This document shows positions 45,918 to 53,431 of a DNA stretch of 64,000 bases, one piece after another (the first letter of the stretch is position 1; every line of letters starts with the position of its first letter). Source of the stretch: Delftia sp. PS-11 (lineage in GTDB: Bacteria > Pseudomonadota > Gammaproteobacteria > Burkholderiales > Burkholderiaceae_C). The notes beneath the pieces are model-generated. The model had not been told where the DNA came from. It did no database searches and saw only the letters and a program-made list of their open reading frames with translations. The position numbers and the translations under genes were made by a program. The stretch lies in assembly GCF_029870285.1 (NCBI RefSeq), contig NZ_JACSYA010000026.1, forward strand, positions 10,843 to 74,842, read 5' to 3'.

Positions 45918-46496
45918 TTATGCCAAAACGCCCGCGCCCGGCATGAACAGGGCCAGCACGCCCAGCACCAGGAAAATCACGGCCGAGACCACATGCACCA
46001 GGCGGATGGGCACACGCTTGACCAGCTTGTCGCCCAGCCAGACCACAGGCGCGTTGGCCAGCATCATGCCCAGCGTGGTGCCGGCCACCACCCACAGGTA
46101 GGCGTTGTACTTGGCGGCGAGCATCACGGTGGCGATCTGGGTCTTGTCGCCCATCTCAGCCAGGAAGAACGCCACCAGCGTGGTGCCGAAGACGCCCCAG
46201 CGCGAATGGCCCGACACCTCCTCGTCGTCGAGCTTGTCGGGAATCAGCATCCAGATGGCCATGGCGATGAAGGACAGGCCCAGGATCCAGCGCATGGCGT
46301 TCTCGCCCAGGTAATTGGTGATCCAGGCGCCCACGGCGCCGGCCAGCGCGTGGTTGACCAGCGTGGCCACGAGAATGCCCAGCACGATGGGCCAGGGCTT
46401 GCGAAAGCGCGCGGCCAGCACGAGCGACAGCAGCTGGGTCTTGTCCCCCATCTCGGCCAGAGCGACGACGGAGGTTGAAATCAGGAAAGCTTCCAT
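45918..46496 (-). CDS. TMEM165/GDT1 (UPF0016) family manganese exporter
   Basis: Inner-membrane cation exporter; bacterial relatives (MneA) export Mn2+. 192 aa from the ATG at 46496 (MEAFLISTSVVALAEMGDKT). It has two inverted copies of the family motif ExGDKT: VALAEMGDKTQLLSLVLAAR and FFLAEMGDKTQIATVMLAAK, each opening a three-helix half, six helices in total. The longer frame upstream runs through the riboswitch and is not coding. It follows a yybP-ykoY manganese riboswitch, which agrees with the function. The stop is only 10 bases before the SAM-II element of metX. Confidence 0.93.
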   Translation of the reverse strand: MEAFLISTSVVALAEMGDKTQLLSLVLAARFRKPWPIVLGILVATLVNHALAGAVGAWITNYLGENAMRWILGLSFIAMAIWMLIPDKLDDEEVSGHSRWGVFGTTLVAFFLAEMGDKTQIATVMLAAKYNAYLWVVAGTTLGMMLANAPVVWLGDKLVKRVPIRLVHVVSAVIFLVLGVLALFMPGAGVLA

Positions 46497-46559
46497 GGTG
46501 GGGATGTATCCGGCCGGATAGAGCACGCATTGACCACGCTCCGACTCCGGCCTTTGGAT

Positions 46560-46705
46560 CGGTGCGCGGTCAATGGTCTCGACCGGTCGCACGCAGCATG
46601 GCACTGCGCGCCGCATACGCCATAGGCCATGAAGACCCAAGTTTGTTGACGCATGCATCCGGCACCAGGGTACCGGACGATCTACTCCCCAAAGACTAGC
46701 CTTTC
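46560..46705 (-). promoter_or_regulatory. yybP-ykoY manganese riboswitch
   Basis: Leader of the GDT1-family gene. On the minus strand it shows the conserved core of this aptamer: TTTGGGGAGTAG (complement of 46684-46695), a hairpin (CCGGTACC...TGCCGG), CGTCAACAAAC (complement of 46641-46651) and GAGACC (complement of 46575-46580). Downstream, CATTGACC next to GAGACC can pair with GGTCAATG about 30 bases later, a possible switch helix near the start codon. yybP-ykoY RNAs bind Mn2+ and turn on exporters, which fits the gene. Exact 5' and 3' limits are approximate. Confidence 0.85.
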
Positions 46706-46735
46706 ATCATAGCAGACGCCTGTCGGTCAAGGCAA
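46706..46735 (-). promoter_or_regulatory. Sigma-70-type promoter of the Mn riboswitch/GDT1 transcript
   Basis: On the minus strand TTGCCT (complement of 46730-46735), an 18-base spacer, and TATGAT (complement of 46706-46711). The expected start near 46699 is just upstream of the riboswitch core. Leader length to the ATG is about 200 bases. Confidence 0.6.
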
Positions 46736-46976
46736 TGGCATCAGCAGATGCTTATGCGTTAGCACAATTTCAGGGTTATTCCTAGGTCTTTCTGTGGCGG
46801 CAGGCATGAATTTTTGCGAAACAGTAATAGCCCTCGAAAACTTCTGCCACATAATGGTCGAGTTTTCGTTTGGCCTCGGCCCAATGGGAACGAGTGCGTT
46901 TGCGTCTCTAACGTTGTCATCCCGTGTTGACTCCCTAGGGCTCCATCGCGTTTTCCAGTTTTTCCAGGAGTCCTCC
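46736..46976 (+). promoter_or_regulatory. Gene-free leader upstream of the first RRM gene
   Basis: No gene seen. CATAAT at 46850-46855 could be a -10 about 125 bases before the start codon. The second RRM gene has the same hexamer at 47473-47478, about 140 bases before its start. Long leaders of this kind are usual for cold-inducible RNA-binding protein genes. No -35 is convincing. An AGGAG (46966-46970) serves the start at 46977. Confidence 0.35.
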
Positions 46977-47360
46977 ATGGGCAACAAGCTTTACGTCGGC
47001 AACCTGCCGTACTCTTTCCGCGACAACGATCTGGAGCAAGCCTTCAGCGAATTTGGCGCCGTCAACAGCGCCAAGGTCATGATGGAGCGCGACACCGGCC
47101 GCTCCAAGGGCTTTGGCTTCGTCGAAATGGGCAGCGATGCCGAGGCGCAATCCGCCATCCAGGGTCTGCACGGCCAAAACCGTGGCGGCCGTGACCTGGT
47201 GGTCAATGAAGCCCGCCCGATGGAGCCCCGCGCTCCCCGTAGCGGCGGCTTCGGCGGCGGCTTCGGTGGTGGTGGCGGCGGCTACGGCGGTGGCCGTGAC
47301 GGCGGCTACGGCGGTGGCAACCGCGAAGGCGGCTACGGCGGTGGCCGTCGCAGCTACTGA
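46977..47360 (+). CDS. Glycine-rich RRM RNA-binding protein (first of tandem pair)
   Basis: 127 aa from the ATG at 46977 with AGGAG six bases upstream. One RRM covers about residues 1-80: RNP2 is KLYVGNLPY and RNP1 is KGFGFVEM, with the aromatic residues that stack on RNA. The C-terminal 40 residues are Gly/Tyr/Arg-rich (GGGYGGGRDGGYGGGNREGG). Such proteins resemble plant and cyanobacterial cold-induced RNA-binding proteins and probably act as RNA chaperones. The frame upstream of 46977 is open but shows no homology. Followed by a strong terminator. Confidence 0.92.
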   Translation: MGNKLYVGNLPYSFRDNDLEQAFSEFGAVNSAKVMMERDTGRSKGFGFVEMGSDAEAQSAIQGLHGQNRGGRDLVVNEARPMEPRAPRSGGFGGGFGGGGGGYGGGRDGGYGGGNREGGYGGGRRSY

Positions 47361-47385
47361 GCTTTCGCTTAGCGCATGCATCAGC

Positions 47386-47415
47386 AAAAAAAGGGCCTCA
47401 CGGGGCCCTTTTTTG
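47386..47415 (+). terminator. Intrinsic terminator after first RRM gene
   Basis: A-rich strand, GGGCC, six-base loop, GGCCC, then TTTTTT. The A and T tracts extend the stem. Confidence 0.9.
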
Positions 47416-47617
47416 TTGCCAAACGTTATCAATTTGCGCTTTCCAGCATTTATCTTTTTGATTTTTGTGCTTCATAATTTCGTTTCGGGCAGTTCTGTCC
47501 GAACGCGACGTGTTTGGGAAAGTTTGCCGAGTTCTTGCATGCAAAGAGAACTTGCTGGCCATGCATCCTGATGCCAAGCGCCAATCCTGTGAGCAATGAG
47601 GAGTTGAGGAGTTTTTG

Positions 47618-48211
47618 ATGGGCAATAAGCTTTACGTCGGCAACCTTCCCTACGGTGTGCGTGACAACGACTTGGAGCAGGCTTTCAGCCAATTCGGCGC
47701 TGTGGCAAGCGCCAGAGTCATGATGGAGCGCGACACGGGCCGCTCCAAGGGCTTTGGCTTTGTCGAGATGGCCAGCGAGGCCGAAGCGCAAGCAGCCATT
47801 CAGGGCATGAATGGCCAGCCGCTGGGCGGACGCAGCCTGGTCGTCAATGAGGCCCGCCCGATGGAACCCCGCCCCCCGCGCTCCGGCGGTTTCGGTGGTG
47901 GCTTCCGCGGTGAAGGCGGTGGCCGTGGCGACGGCGGCGGCTATGGCGGCGGTCGTGGCGATGGCGGCGGCTACGGCGGCGGCCGTGGCGATGGCGGCTA
48001 CGGCGGTGGCTATGGTGGCGGCCGTGGCGACGGCGACCGCGGCGGCTATGGCCGTGGTGGCGGCGACGGCGGCGATCGTGGCGGCTACGGCCGTGGTGAT
48101 GGTGGCTACGGCGGCGGCCGTGGCGACGGCGGCTTCCGCAGCCCCTACGGCTCGGGCCCGCGCAATGGCGGTCGTGGCGGCTGGGGCAACAACAATAACA
48201 ATGGCGAATAA
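47618..48211 (+). CDS. Glycine-rich RRM RNA-binding protein (second of tandem pair)
   Basis: 197 aa from the ATG at 47618 with AGGAG six bases upstream; a TTG one codon earlier is not needed. The RRM (RNP2 KLYVGNLPY, RNP1 KGFGFVEM) is nearly identical to that of the preceding gene, so they are tandem duplicates. The tail is much longer, about 110 residues of GGRGDGGYGGG-type repeats ending GGWGNNNNNGE. The tail repeats suggest expansion by slippage. Transcribed separately: a terminator lies before it and another after it. Confidence 0.92.
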   Translation: MGNKLYVGNLPYGVRDNDLEQAFSQFGAVASARVMMERDTGRSKGFGFVEMASEAEAQAAIQGMNGQPLGGRSLVVNEARPMEPRPPRSGGFGGGFRGEGGGRGDGGGYGGGRGDGGGYGGGRGDGGYGGGYGGGRGDGDRGGYGRGGGDGGDRGGYGRGDGGYGGGRGDGGFRSPYGSGPRNGGRGGWGNNNNNGE

Positions 48212-48244
48212 GCATATCGCTTCGCCGTAGTTGTCTCCAATAAG

Positions 48245-48270
48245 AAAGGCTTCCTGCGGGAAGCCTTTTT
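48245..48270 (+). terminator. Intrinsic terminator after second RRM gene
   Basis: AAAGGCTTCC / GGAAGCCTTT, 10-bp perfect stem, four-base loop, followed by T residues. Confidence 0.92.
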
Positions 48271-48312
48271 ATTGCCTGCCATTCATGCACAGCATCATCT
48301 GCCGGACTGTCT

Positions 48313-49113
48313 TCAGCGCCTGTCCAGGTGGCGGTGCTTTCGCTTTCTCCCGGCCACCAGCCGGTCAAATACCGCATTGGGAAGCCAGCGCATCAGCCGG
48401 CCGGCCCAGGCCATTTGCCAGGGAATGATGGCGTAGCTGCGCCCGGCCTGCATCGCTCGCCAGGCTTTGGCGGCGAATGCCTGCGGCGTCATCAGAAACG
48501 GCATGCCATAGCGGTTGTCCCGGGTCAGCGGCGTATCCACATAGCCGGGCAGCACGGTGGTGACTTTCACGCTGCTGCCGCGCAGCTCGCCGCGCAGGCT
48601 TTCGCAGTAGGCGATGGCTGCCGCCTTGCTCGCGCAGTAGGCACCGTGGCCTGGCAGCCCCCGGAGTCCCGCCACACTGGCCACGCCGGCAAGGCACCCG
48701 TGGCCGCGCCTGGCCATGGGCGTGATGAAGGCATGGAAAGTCGCTGCCACTCCCAGCACGTTGACATCCATCACCTGCCGCATGGCATCGATATCCTCGC
48801 GCAGCGCGGTATCGACGCCCCAGCTGATGCCCGCATTGGCAACGACCAGATCCGGCAGGCCCTGCTGCTGCATGCACCGCTGGGCGGCGGCAATGATGCT
48901 GTCGGGCTCGCCCACATCGGCTTCGTACACCGCAAAGCGCCGGCTGTCCAGGCCCTGCTGCACGGCCCATTGCCGGATCAGGTCACCACGCCGCGCAACC
49001 AGGGCCAGCGACCAGCCACGCTGGTAGGCATGCCAGGCCAGGGCCTGGCCGATGCCGCTGGAAGCGCCCGTGATGAAGGCCAGGCGCGCCGGGTTGCTGG
49101 AATCTGTGGTCAT
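48313..49113 (-). CDS. Short-chain dehydrogenase/reductase
   Basis: NAD(P)-dependent SDR, 266 aa from the ATG at 49113. The nucleotide loop is FITGASSGIGQALAWH, NAG appears in VVANAGISWG, and the catalytic residues are Ser in AGVASVAGLRG with Tyr and Lys in GAYCASKAAAIAYCES. The C-terminus (WAGRLMRWLPNAVFDRLVAG) resembles that of SDRs acting at membranes on lipid-like substrates. The substrate is unknown. It starts 27 bases after lptC on the same strand, so it is probably the last gene of kdsD-kdsC-lptC-SDR. Confidence 0.9.
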   Translation of the reverse strand: MTTDSSNPARLAFITGASSGIGQALAWHAYQRGWSLALVARRGDLIRQWAVQQGLDSRRFAVYEADVGEPDSIIAAAQRCMQQQGLPDLVVANAGISWGVDTALREDIDAMRQVMDVNVLGVAATFHAFITPMARRGHGCLAGVASVAGLRGLPGHGAYCASKAAAIAYCESLRGELRGSSVKVTTVLPGYVDTPLTRDNRYGMPFLMTPQAFAAKAWRAMQAGRSYAIIPWQMAWAGRLMRWLPNAVFDRLVAGRKRKHRHLDRR

Positions 49114-49140
49114 GTCGGCTGCCTGACGCGCTCTGCGCAC

Positions 49141-49770
49141 TTACCGGGAGCCAGCCGCAGGCCGGCCCGGCTGTATCGTGCCATGCACGCGCCCCTGCAG
49201 CTTGAGCACCATGTCCAGGTTGTCGTACTGCATGCTGTCCGCCGTGAAGCGGTCCTTGTCGCGCGTCAGCACGACGGGTTTGTTCGAGCGCACGCGCTCC
49301 TCGTTCACCCAGACATGCAGGAACTCACCTTCAAACTGCAGCTGGGGCTGCGGCTGGCGGCCGGGGGCCGTGAAAGGCGCCCGCGTGATCACAGCATCGC
49401 CGAACAACTGGACTTCTGAGCCATCGCCATTGCTCAGCGCACGCAGCGCGCTGCCCCGCGTGATCCGGCCTTCGGGCGACACCGAGAACATGCGCGCATT
49501 GTCGATCTCCAGGGTGTCGGTATCGGGGTAGTGCCGCGCCACAGTGCCCTCGATCCGGCTGCGCAGCCGTCCCGTGGCGTCGTAGTTCTGGATCGAGAAA
49601 TCCTTCATGAAGTAGTCTGGCTCATGGACTGCCGCCTTGCTGGTGGCACTGGGCAGCGGCTGGGGCGCATTGCGCACCAGCCACCAGGTGCCCAGCGCCA
49701 GCAGCCCCATGAGCAGCACGGGCAGGTACAGGGAAAAGCGGTCACCGACCCGGCGCCAGGCCTGGGTCAT
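49141..49770 (-). CDS. lptC: LPS export protein LptC
   Basis: Bitopic inner-membrane protein that passes LPS from LptB2FG to LptA. 209 aa from the ATG at 49770 (MTQAWRRVGDRFSLYLPVLL), with one membrane segment (LPVLLMGLLALGTWWLV) and then the periplasmic LptC fold: EPDYFMKDFSIQNYDATGRL and TVARHYPDTDTLEIDN. The start overlaps the kdsC stop by four bases. Confidence 0.93.
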   Translation of the reverse strand: MTQAWRRVGDRFSLYLPVLLMGLLALGTWWLVRNAPQPLPSATSKAAVHEPDYFMKDFSIQNYDATGRLRSRIEGTVARHYPDTDTLEIDNARMFSVSPEGRITRGSALRALSNGDGSEVQLFGDAVITRAPFTAPGRQPQPQLQFEGEFLHVWVNEERVRSNKPVVLTRDKDRFTADSMQYDNLDMVLKLQGRVHGTIQPGRPAAGSR

Positions 49771-50327
49771 GATGCGTATTCCGCCAGCAGCCCGGCATAA
49801 GCGCCGCGCGCGGCCAGCAGCAGATCGCACAGCTGGCGCACCGCGCCATCGCCGCCACGGCGCGGCGTGACCCAGTCGGCCACAGCCAGCACTTCCTCGT
49901 GGGCATTGGCCGGCGCGCAGGCAAAGGCACAGCGCCGCAGCACGGGCAGGTCGGGCCAGTCATCGCCCATGGCGGCGGCCTGGTGCCACTGCAGGCCAAG
50001 CTCGCCCAGGATGGCGGCCGCAGCCGGCACCTTGTCTTCCGTGCCGAAGCGCGCATGCATGACGCCCAGATTGCGCAGCCGCAGGCGCAGCGCCGGCGAG
50101 TCACGCCCTGTCACCACGGCCGGCGTGATGCCTGCCTTTTGCAGCAGCTTCAGGCCATGGCCGTCCAGCGTATGAAAGCGCTTGAGCACCTCTCCCTCGC
50201 CGGAAAACAGCAGCCCGCCATCGGTGAGCACGCCATCGACGTCGAAAAATGCGACGCGCACTTCCTGCGCGCGCAGCAGCAGCTGTGCATCCCAATTCTG
50301 CACGGGCACCATGGGCGGACGCATCAT
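49767..50327 (-). CDS. kdsC: 3-deoxy-D-manno-octulosonate 8-phosphate phosphatase
   Basis: HAD-family phosphatase producing Kdo for the LPS core. 186 aa. Motif I is VAFFDVDGVLTDGG (two Asp), motif II Thr is in AVVTGRDSPALRLR, Lys is in GTEDKVPAAAAIL, and motif III is AAAMGDDWPDLPVLRRCAFA. The length fits C0-type KdsC. One-base overlap with kdsD (TGATG) upstream and four-base overlap with lptC downstream. Confidence 0.95.
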   Translation of the reverse strand: MMRPPMVPVQNWDAQLLLRAQEVRVAFFDVDGVLTDGGLLFSGEGEVLKRFHTLDGHGLKLLQKAGITPAVVTGRDSPALRLRLRNLGVMHARFGTEDKVPAAAAILGELGLQWHQAAAMGDDWPDLPVLRRCAFACAPANAHEEVLAVADWVTPRRGGDGAVRQLCDLLLAARGAYAGLLAEYAS

Positions 50328-51328
50328 CAGATCACCTTGGCGCGCATCAGATCGCGGATATGGACCACGCCGAGCAGGCGCTGCTGCGCATCGGCCACCA
50401 GCACGGCCGTGATGCCGAACTCCTCCATCATGCGCGCCGCATCGACGGCCAGGGCATCTGCGGCAATCGTGTGCGGGCCCTTGTGCATGACATCGCCAGC
50501 CCGCAGCGCGCGCAGGTCCGCGCCCGCCTCCACACGCCGGCGCAAATCGCCGTCGGTGAAGATGCCCTGGAGCATGCCCTGTGCATCGACGACTGCCGAG
50601 CAGCCCAGGCCCTTGGCGCTCATCTCGCGCATCAGTTCGACGAAGCTGGCCTCGGCGGTCACTTGCGGCAGCTCGGTGCCGCCACGCATCACATCCCGCA
50701 CATGGGTCAGCAGCCTGCGGCCCAGCGAGCCGCCGGGGTGTGAGCGGGCAAAGTCCTCGGCGCCGAAGCCGCGCGCATCCAGCAGGGCCACGGCCAGCGC
50801 ATCGCCCATGGCCAGCTGCGCCGTGGTGCTGGCCGTCGGTGCCAGATTGAGCGGGCAGGCCTCGCGGTCCACCCGGGTGTCCAGCACCCAGTCTGCATGG
50901 CGCGCCAGTGTGGACTGCAGCCCGCCCGTCATGGCCACCAGAGGCACTCCCTGGCGCTTGATGGCGGCAAGCACGCCCGTCAGTTCATCGGTTTCGCCGC
51001 TGTTGGACAGCGCCAGCACCAGGTCGGCGGCCGTCACCATGCCCAGATCGCCGTGGCTGGCCTCGGCAGGGTGGACAAAGAGAGAGGGCGTGCCTGTGGA
51101 GGCCAGCGTCGCTGCCACCTTGCGGCCGACATGGCCGCTCTTGCCCATGCCCATGACGACCACACGGCCGGACAGGCGCAAAATGCGCTGCACCACCTCG
51201 CCGAAGGCGCCATCCAGGCGCTGCGACATGGCTTGCAGGGCCTGGACTTCGATGTCCAGGGTCTCTCGGGCCAGGCGCAGGGTCCGTGGCACATCCAGCG
51301 CATCCAGGGTGGCAGCTTCAGAATTCAT
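50327..51328 (-). CDS. kdsD: Arabinose-5-phosphate isomerase
   Basis: Converts ribulose-5-phosphate to arabinose-5-phosphate, the precursor of Kdo. 333 aa. The SIS domain has [20 protein letters not shown] and the [15 protein letters not shown] loop. Two CBS domains occupy the C-terminal third ([20 protein letters not shown] and [20 protein letters not shown]). First gene of the kdsD-kdsC-lptC cluster. Confidence 0.95.
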   Translation of the reverse strand: MNSEAATLDALDVPRTLRLARETLDIEVQALQAMSQRLDGAFGEVVQRILRLSGRVVVMGMGKSGHVGRKVAATLASTGTPSLFVHPAEASHGDLGMVTAADLVLALSNSGETDELTGVLAAIKRQGVPLVAMTGGLQSTLARHADWVLDTRVDREACPLNLAPTASTTAQLAMGDALAVALLDARGFGAEDFARSHPGGSLGRRLLTHVRDVMRGGTELPQVTAEASFVELMREMSAKGLGCSAVVDAQGMLQGIFTDGDLRRRVEAGADLRALRAGDVMHKGPHTIAADALAVDAARMMEEFGITAVLVADAQQRLLGVVHIRDLMRAKVI

Positions 51329-51456
51329 GCGGAGATTTTAGGCGGTCTCGCCATGGCAGACGCCGCACGCAGCCTTGTCAGGACCTCGGCCTGCCACAGC
51401 GCCATGCAGGCACCTGGGTACACTGGCCGCCTGTTTGCGAACGCCCCATCTGCCCC

Positions 51457-52014
51457 ATGCACACCACCACCAGTGTCAACGACTACCTGCGCGCCCATAT
51501 CCGCACCGTTCCCGACTGGCCGGCACCCGGCGTCCAGTTCCGGGACATCACGCCGCTGCTGCAGGACCCCCAGGTTTTCCGCGTGATGACCGATGCGTTT
51601 GTGCACCGCTACATGCAGCGCGGCCTGCGCCCCGATGTGGTGGCAGGGCTGGACGCGCGCGGCTTCATCCTGGGCGCCGTGGTGGCCCACGAACTGGGGG
51701 TGGGCTTCGTGCCGATCCGCAAGAAAGGCAAGCTGCCCTTCACCACGGTCGAGGAAACCTATGAACTCGAATACGGCAGCGCCACCGTCGAGCTGCATAC
51801 CGACGCCGTCAAGGCCGGCGACCGCGTGCTGCTCATCGATGACCTGATCGCCACGGGCGGCACCATGATGGCCGGCAAGAAGCTGCTGGAAAAACTCGGG
51901 GCCACCGTGATCGAAGGGGCGGCCATCGTGGATCTGCCCGAACTGGGCGGCTCGGCGCTGCTGCGTGCGAACGGCCTGCCGCTGTTCACGCTGGTGGATT
52001 TCGCGGGGCACTGA
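51457..52014 (+). CDS. apt: Adenine phosphoribosyltransferase
   Basis: Purine salvage: adenine plus PRPP to AMP. 185 aa from the ATG at 51457 ([20 protein letters not shown]). The PRPP-binding motif is [18 protein letters not shown]. Other family features are [29 protein letters not shown] and [14 protein letters not shown]. No clear Shine-Dalgarno is visible. Divergent from kdsD. Confidence 0.96.
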   Translation: MHTTTSVNDYLRAHIRTVPDWPAPGVQFRDITPLLQDPQVFRVMTDAFVHRYMQRGLRPDVVAGLDARGFILGAVVAHELGVGFVPIRKKGKLPFTTVEETYELEYGSATVELHTDAVKAGDRVLLIDDLIATGGTMMAGKKLLEKLGATVIEGAAIVDLPELGGSALLRANGLPLFTLVDFAGH

Positions 52015-52041
52015 GGCCGGCGGCGCCGCCGCCTGCGCCTG

Positions 52042-52707
52042 TCACCGCAGCTCGCCGTACTGCGAGACGCCCAGGTCCAGCGGCCCCATGTCGCTTTGGG
52101 GGAACTCGGAGTGCCGGTCTGCGGCACCCGGCCCGAGCAGCGGGCCCGAGCGGCGCACGGTGGCGGATGCGGAGCGGGCAGCGCCGCCCTGCTGCAGTGC
52201 CACGGCCTGCTTGAATGCTGCCATCTCCTGCTCGTCGATGGGCTCGTAGCCGGAGCGCTGGCGCGGCGATGGCGCCATGGCAGGCATATGGTGCTGCGGC
52301 TGCACCGGCGCAACGCCGATCTGATCGCTGATGCGCCAGTAGACGGCGCTGACTACGGCATCCATGCGCGCCTTGGCAGTATGGGCCAGCATGGACTCGA
52401 TCTCGCCAAGCCGGGCGGTCTCGCCCGCGTGGGTGCGCGCCAGATCCATCATCACCACGAAGCGCTGGCCGCCATGATCCAGCGAGAGCACCTTGAATTT
52501 GTAACTAGCCGACAGCACGCCGGCACGGACCATGACGTCGCGCACCACGCCATAGAGCTGCTCGCGCCGCTCGGACCGCTCGCTGCGGCGCACGCCCTGG
52601 CCCTGCTCGCGGCGGGAAGACTGAGCGGCGGTATGGCTTTCTGCGCCAGGCGTGCCGCTGCTTGGTTGCGGCCGGAGCTTGCGGAAAAACCAGGTGAACA
52701 CAGACAT
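52042..52707 (-). CDS. Uncharacterised protein
   Basis: 221 aa from the ATG at 52707 (MSVFTWFFRKLRPQPSSGTP). I do not recognise a family. The N-terminus is short, aromatic and basic, and could be a membrane-associating helix; it is followed by a Ser/Gln/Arg-rich linker to about residue 55. A compact region around residues 55-130 (LYGVVRDVMVRAGVLSASYK, FVVMMDLARTHAGETARLGE, IESMLAHTAKARMDAVVSAV) looks globular. The C-terminal 90 residues are low-complexity, rich in Gln, Ala, Ser and Gly. Codon use is like its neighbours, so it is a real gene, probably lineage-specific. It lies downstream of a cyclic-nucleotide-binding protein gene on the same strand. Confidence 0.6.
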   Translation of the reverse strand: MSVFTWFFRKLRPQPSSGTPGAESHTAAQSSRREQGQGVRRSERSERREQLYGVVRDVMVRAGVLSASYKFKVLSLDHGGQRFVVMMDLARTHAGETARLGEIESMLAHTAKARMDAVVSAVYWRISDQIGVAPVQPQHHMPAMAPSPRQRSGYEPIDEQEMAAFKQAVALQQGGAARSASATVRRSGPLLGPGAADRHSEFPQSDMGPLDLGVSQYGELR

Positions 52708-52839
52708 GGGTGGTTCGATGTCACTAATAGTCACAACTATCACGGCATTTTGCCCGCTTCCTGCGCCTGTTTAATGAATCAGGCCCCGGAATCCCAGCAA
52801 ATTGACTTGCATCAACACAAAAACCACGCTGCGCAGCGA

Positions 52840-53316
52840 TCAGGTGCTGGCAACACGGCGCCGGCTGTCCACCGCGCGGCGCGCCAGCACCTGACCGGCA
52901 GCCAGCACCAGGGCCAGCGCCACTGCCGGCTGGCGGTTGCTGAGTTCGGCAAAGCGCAGCGCCGTCAGGCACCAGAGCCGGCCCGCAGCGGCCGCCTGCA
53001 CGGTGGCGCGGCGTGGCCGGTTTGCGAAGAACGCGCCTTCGCCCAGCAGGGAGCCCGGCCCGACGATGGCCAGCCGTATGCGCTCCTTGGCATCCTGATA
53101 GTGCACGCTGAGGCTGCCGGACTCCACGAAGTACAGGTTGCGGTCCAGCGAGCCCTCGGCAAACAGCTGCTCGCCGGCGGCTAGCGCCACGGGTACCAGA
53201 TAAGGCGCCAGCAGGCTCCACTGCTCTGCATTCAAGGGGTTTTGCACGCCATCGACGGCCACGGCCGATGCAGTGGCCTGGATCAGAGCGCTCAGATCAT
53301 GGGGAGAGGAAGACAT
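52840..53316 (-). CDS. Cyclic nucleotide-binding domain protein without DNA-binding domain
   Basis: 158 aa from the ATG at 53316 (a GTG two codons upstream is possible). A single Crp/Fnr-type beta-roll covers about residues 25-125: LAPYLVPVALAAGEQLFAEG, LYFVESGSLSVHYQD, IVGPGSLLGEGAFFANRPRR (phosphate-binding cassette GEGAFF) and ATVQAAAAGRLWCL. The rest is a short helix; no helix-turn-helix follows, so it is not a Crp-type regulator. It may sense a nucleotide for a partner protein. Confidence 0.82.
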   Translation of the reverse strand: MSSSPHDLSALIQATASAVAVDGVQNPLNAEQWSLLAPYLVPVALAAGEQLFAEGSLDRNLYFVESGSLSVHYQDAKERIRLAIVGPGSLLGEGAFFANRPRRATVQAAAAGRLWCLTALRFAELSNRQPAVALALVLAAGQVLARRAVDSRRRVAST

Positions 53317-53431
53317 AGGCACATCCGGTGGAAAAGCGCGCGGCAGGCCGTGGCCTGCGGCTCATGGGCGCAGATTCTGTCGCAAAACACAAAGATCGCA
53401 ACGGCGCGGCGGCAGTGCGCGCGGCACCGCA

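Noticed and set aside
46156..46530. Alternative reading frame starting at ATG 46530 (MRALSGRIHPHHG)
   Set aside because: It has a fair ribosome site but is out of frame with the exporter and has no homology. It could at most be a leader peptide.
47880..48190. Tandem repeats in the second RRM gene as a CRISPR or satellite array
   Set aside because: The repeats are in frame and encode the glycine-rich tail; spacing is irregular and there are no unique spacers.
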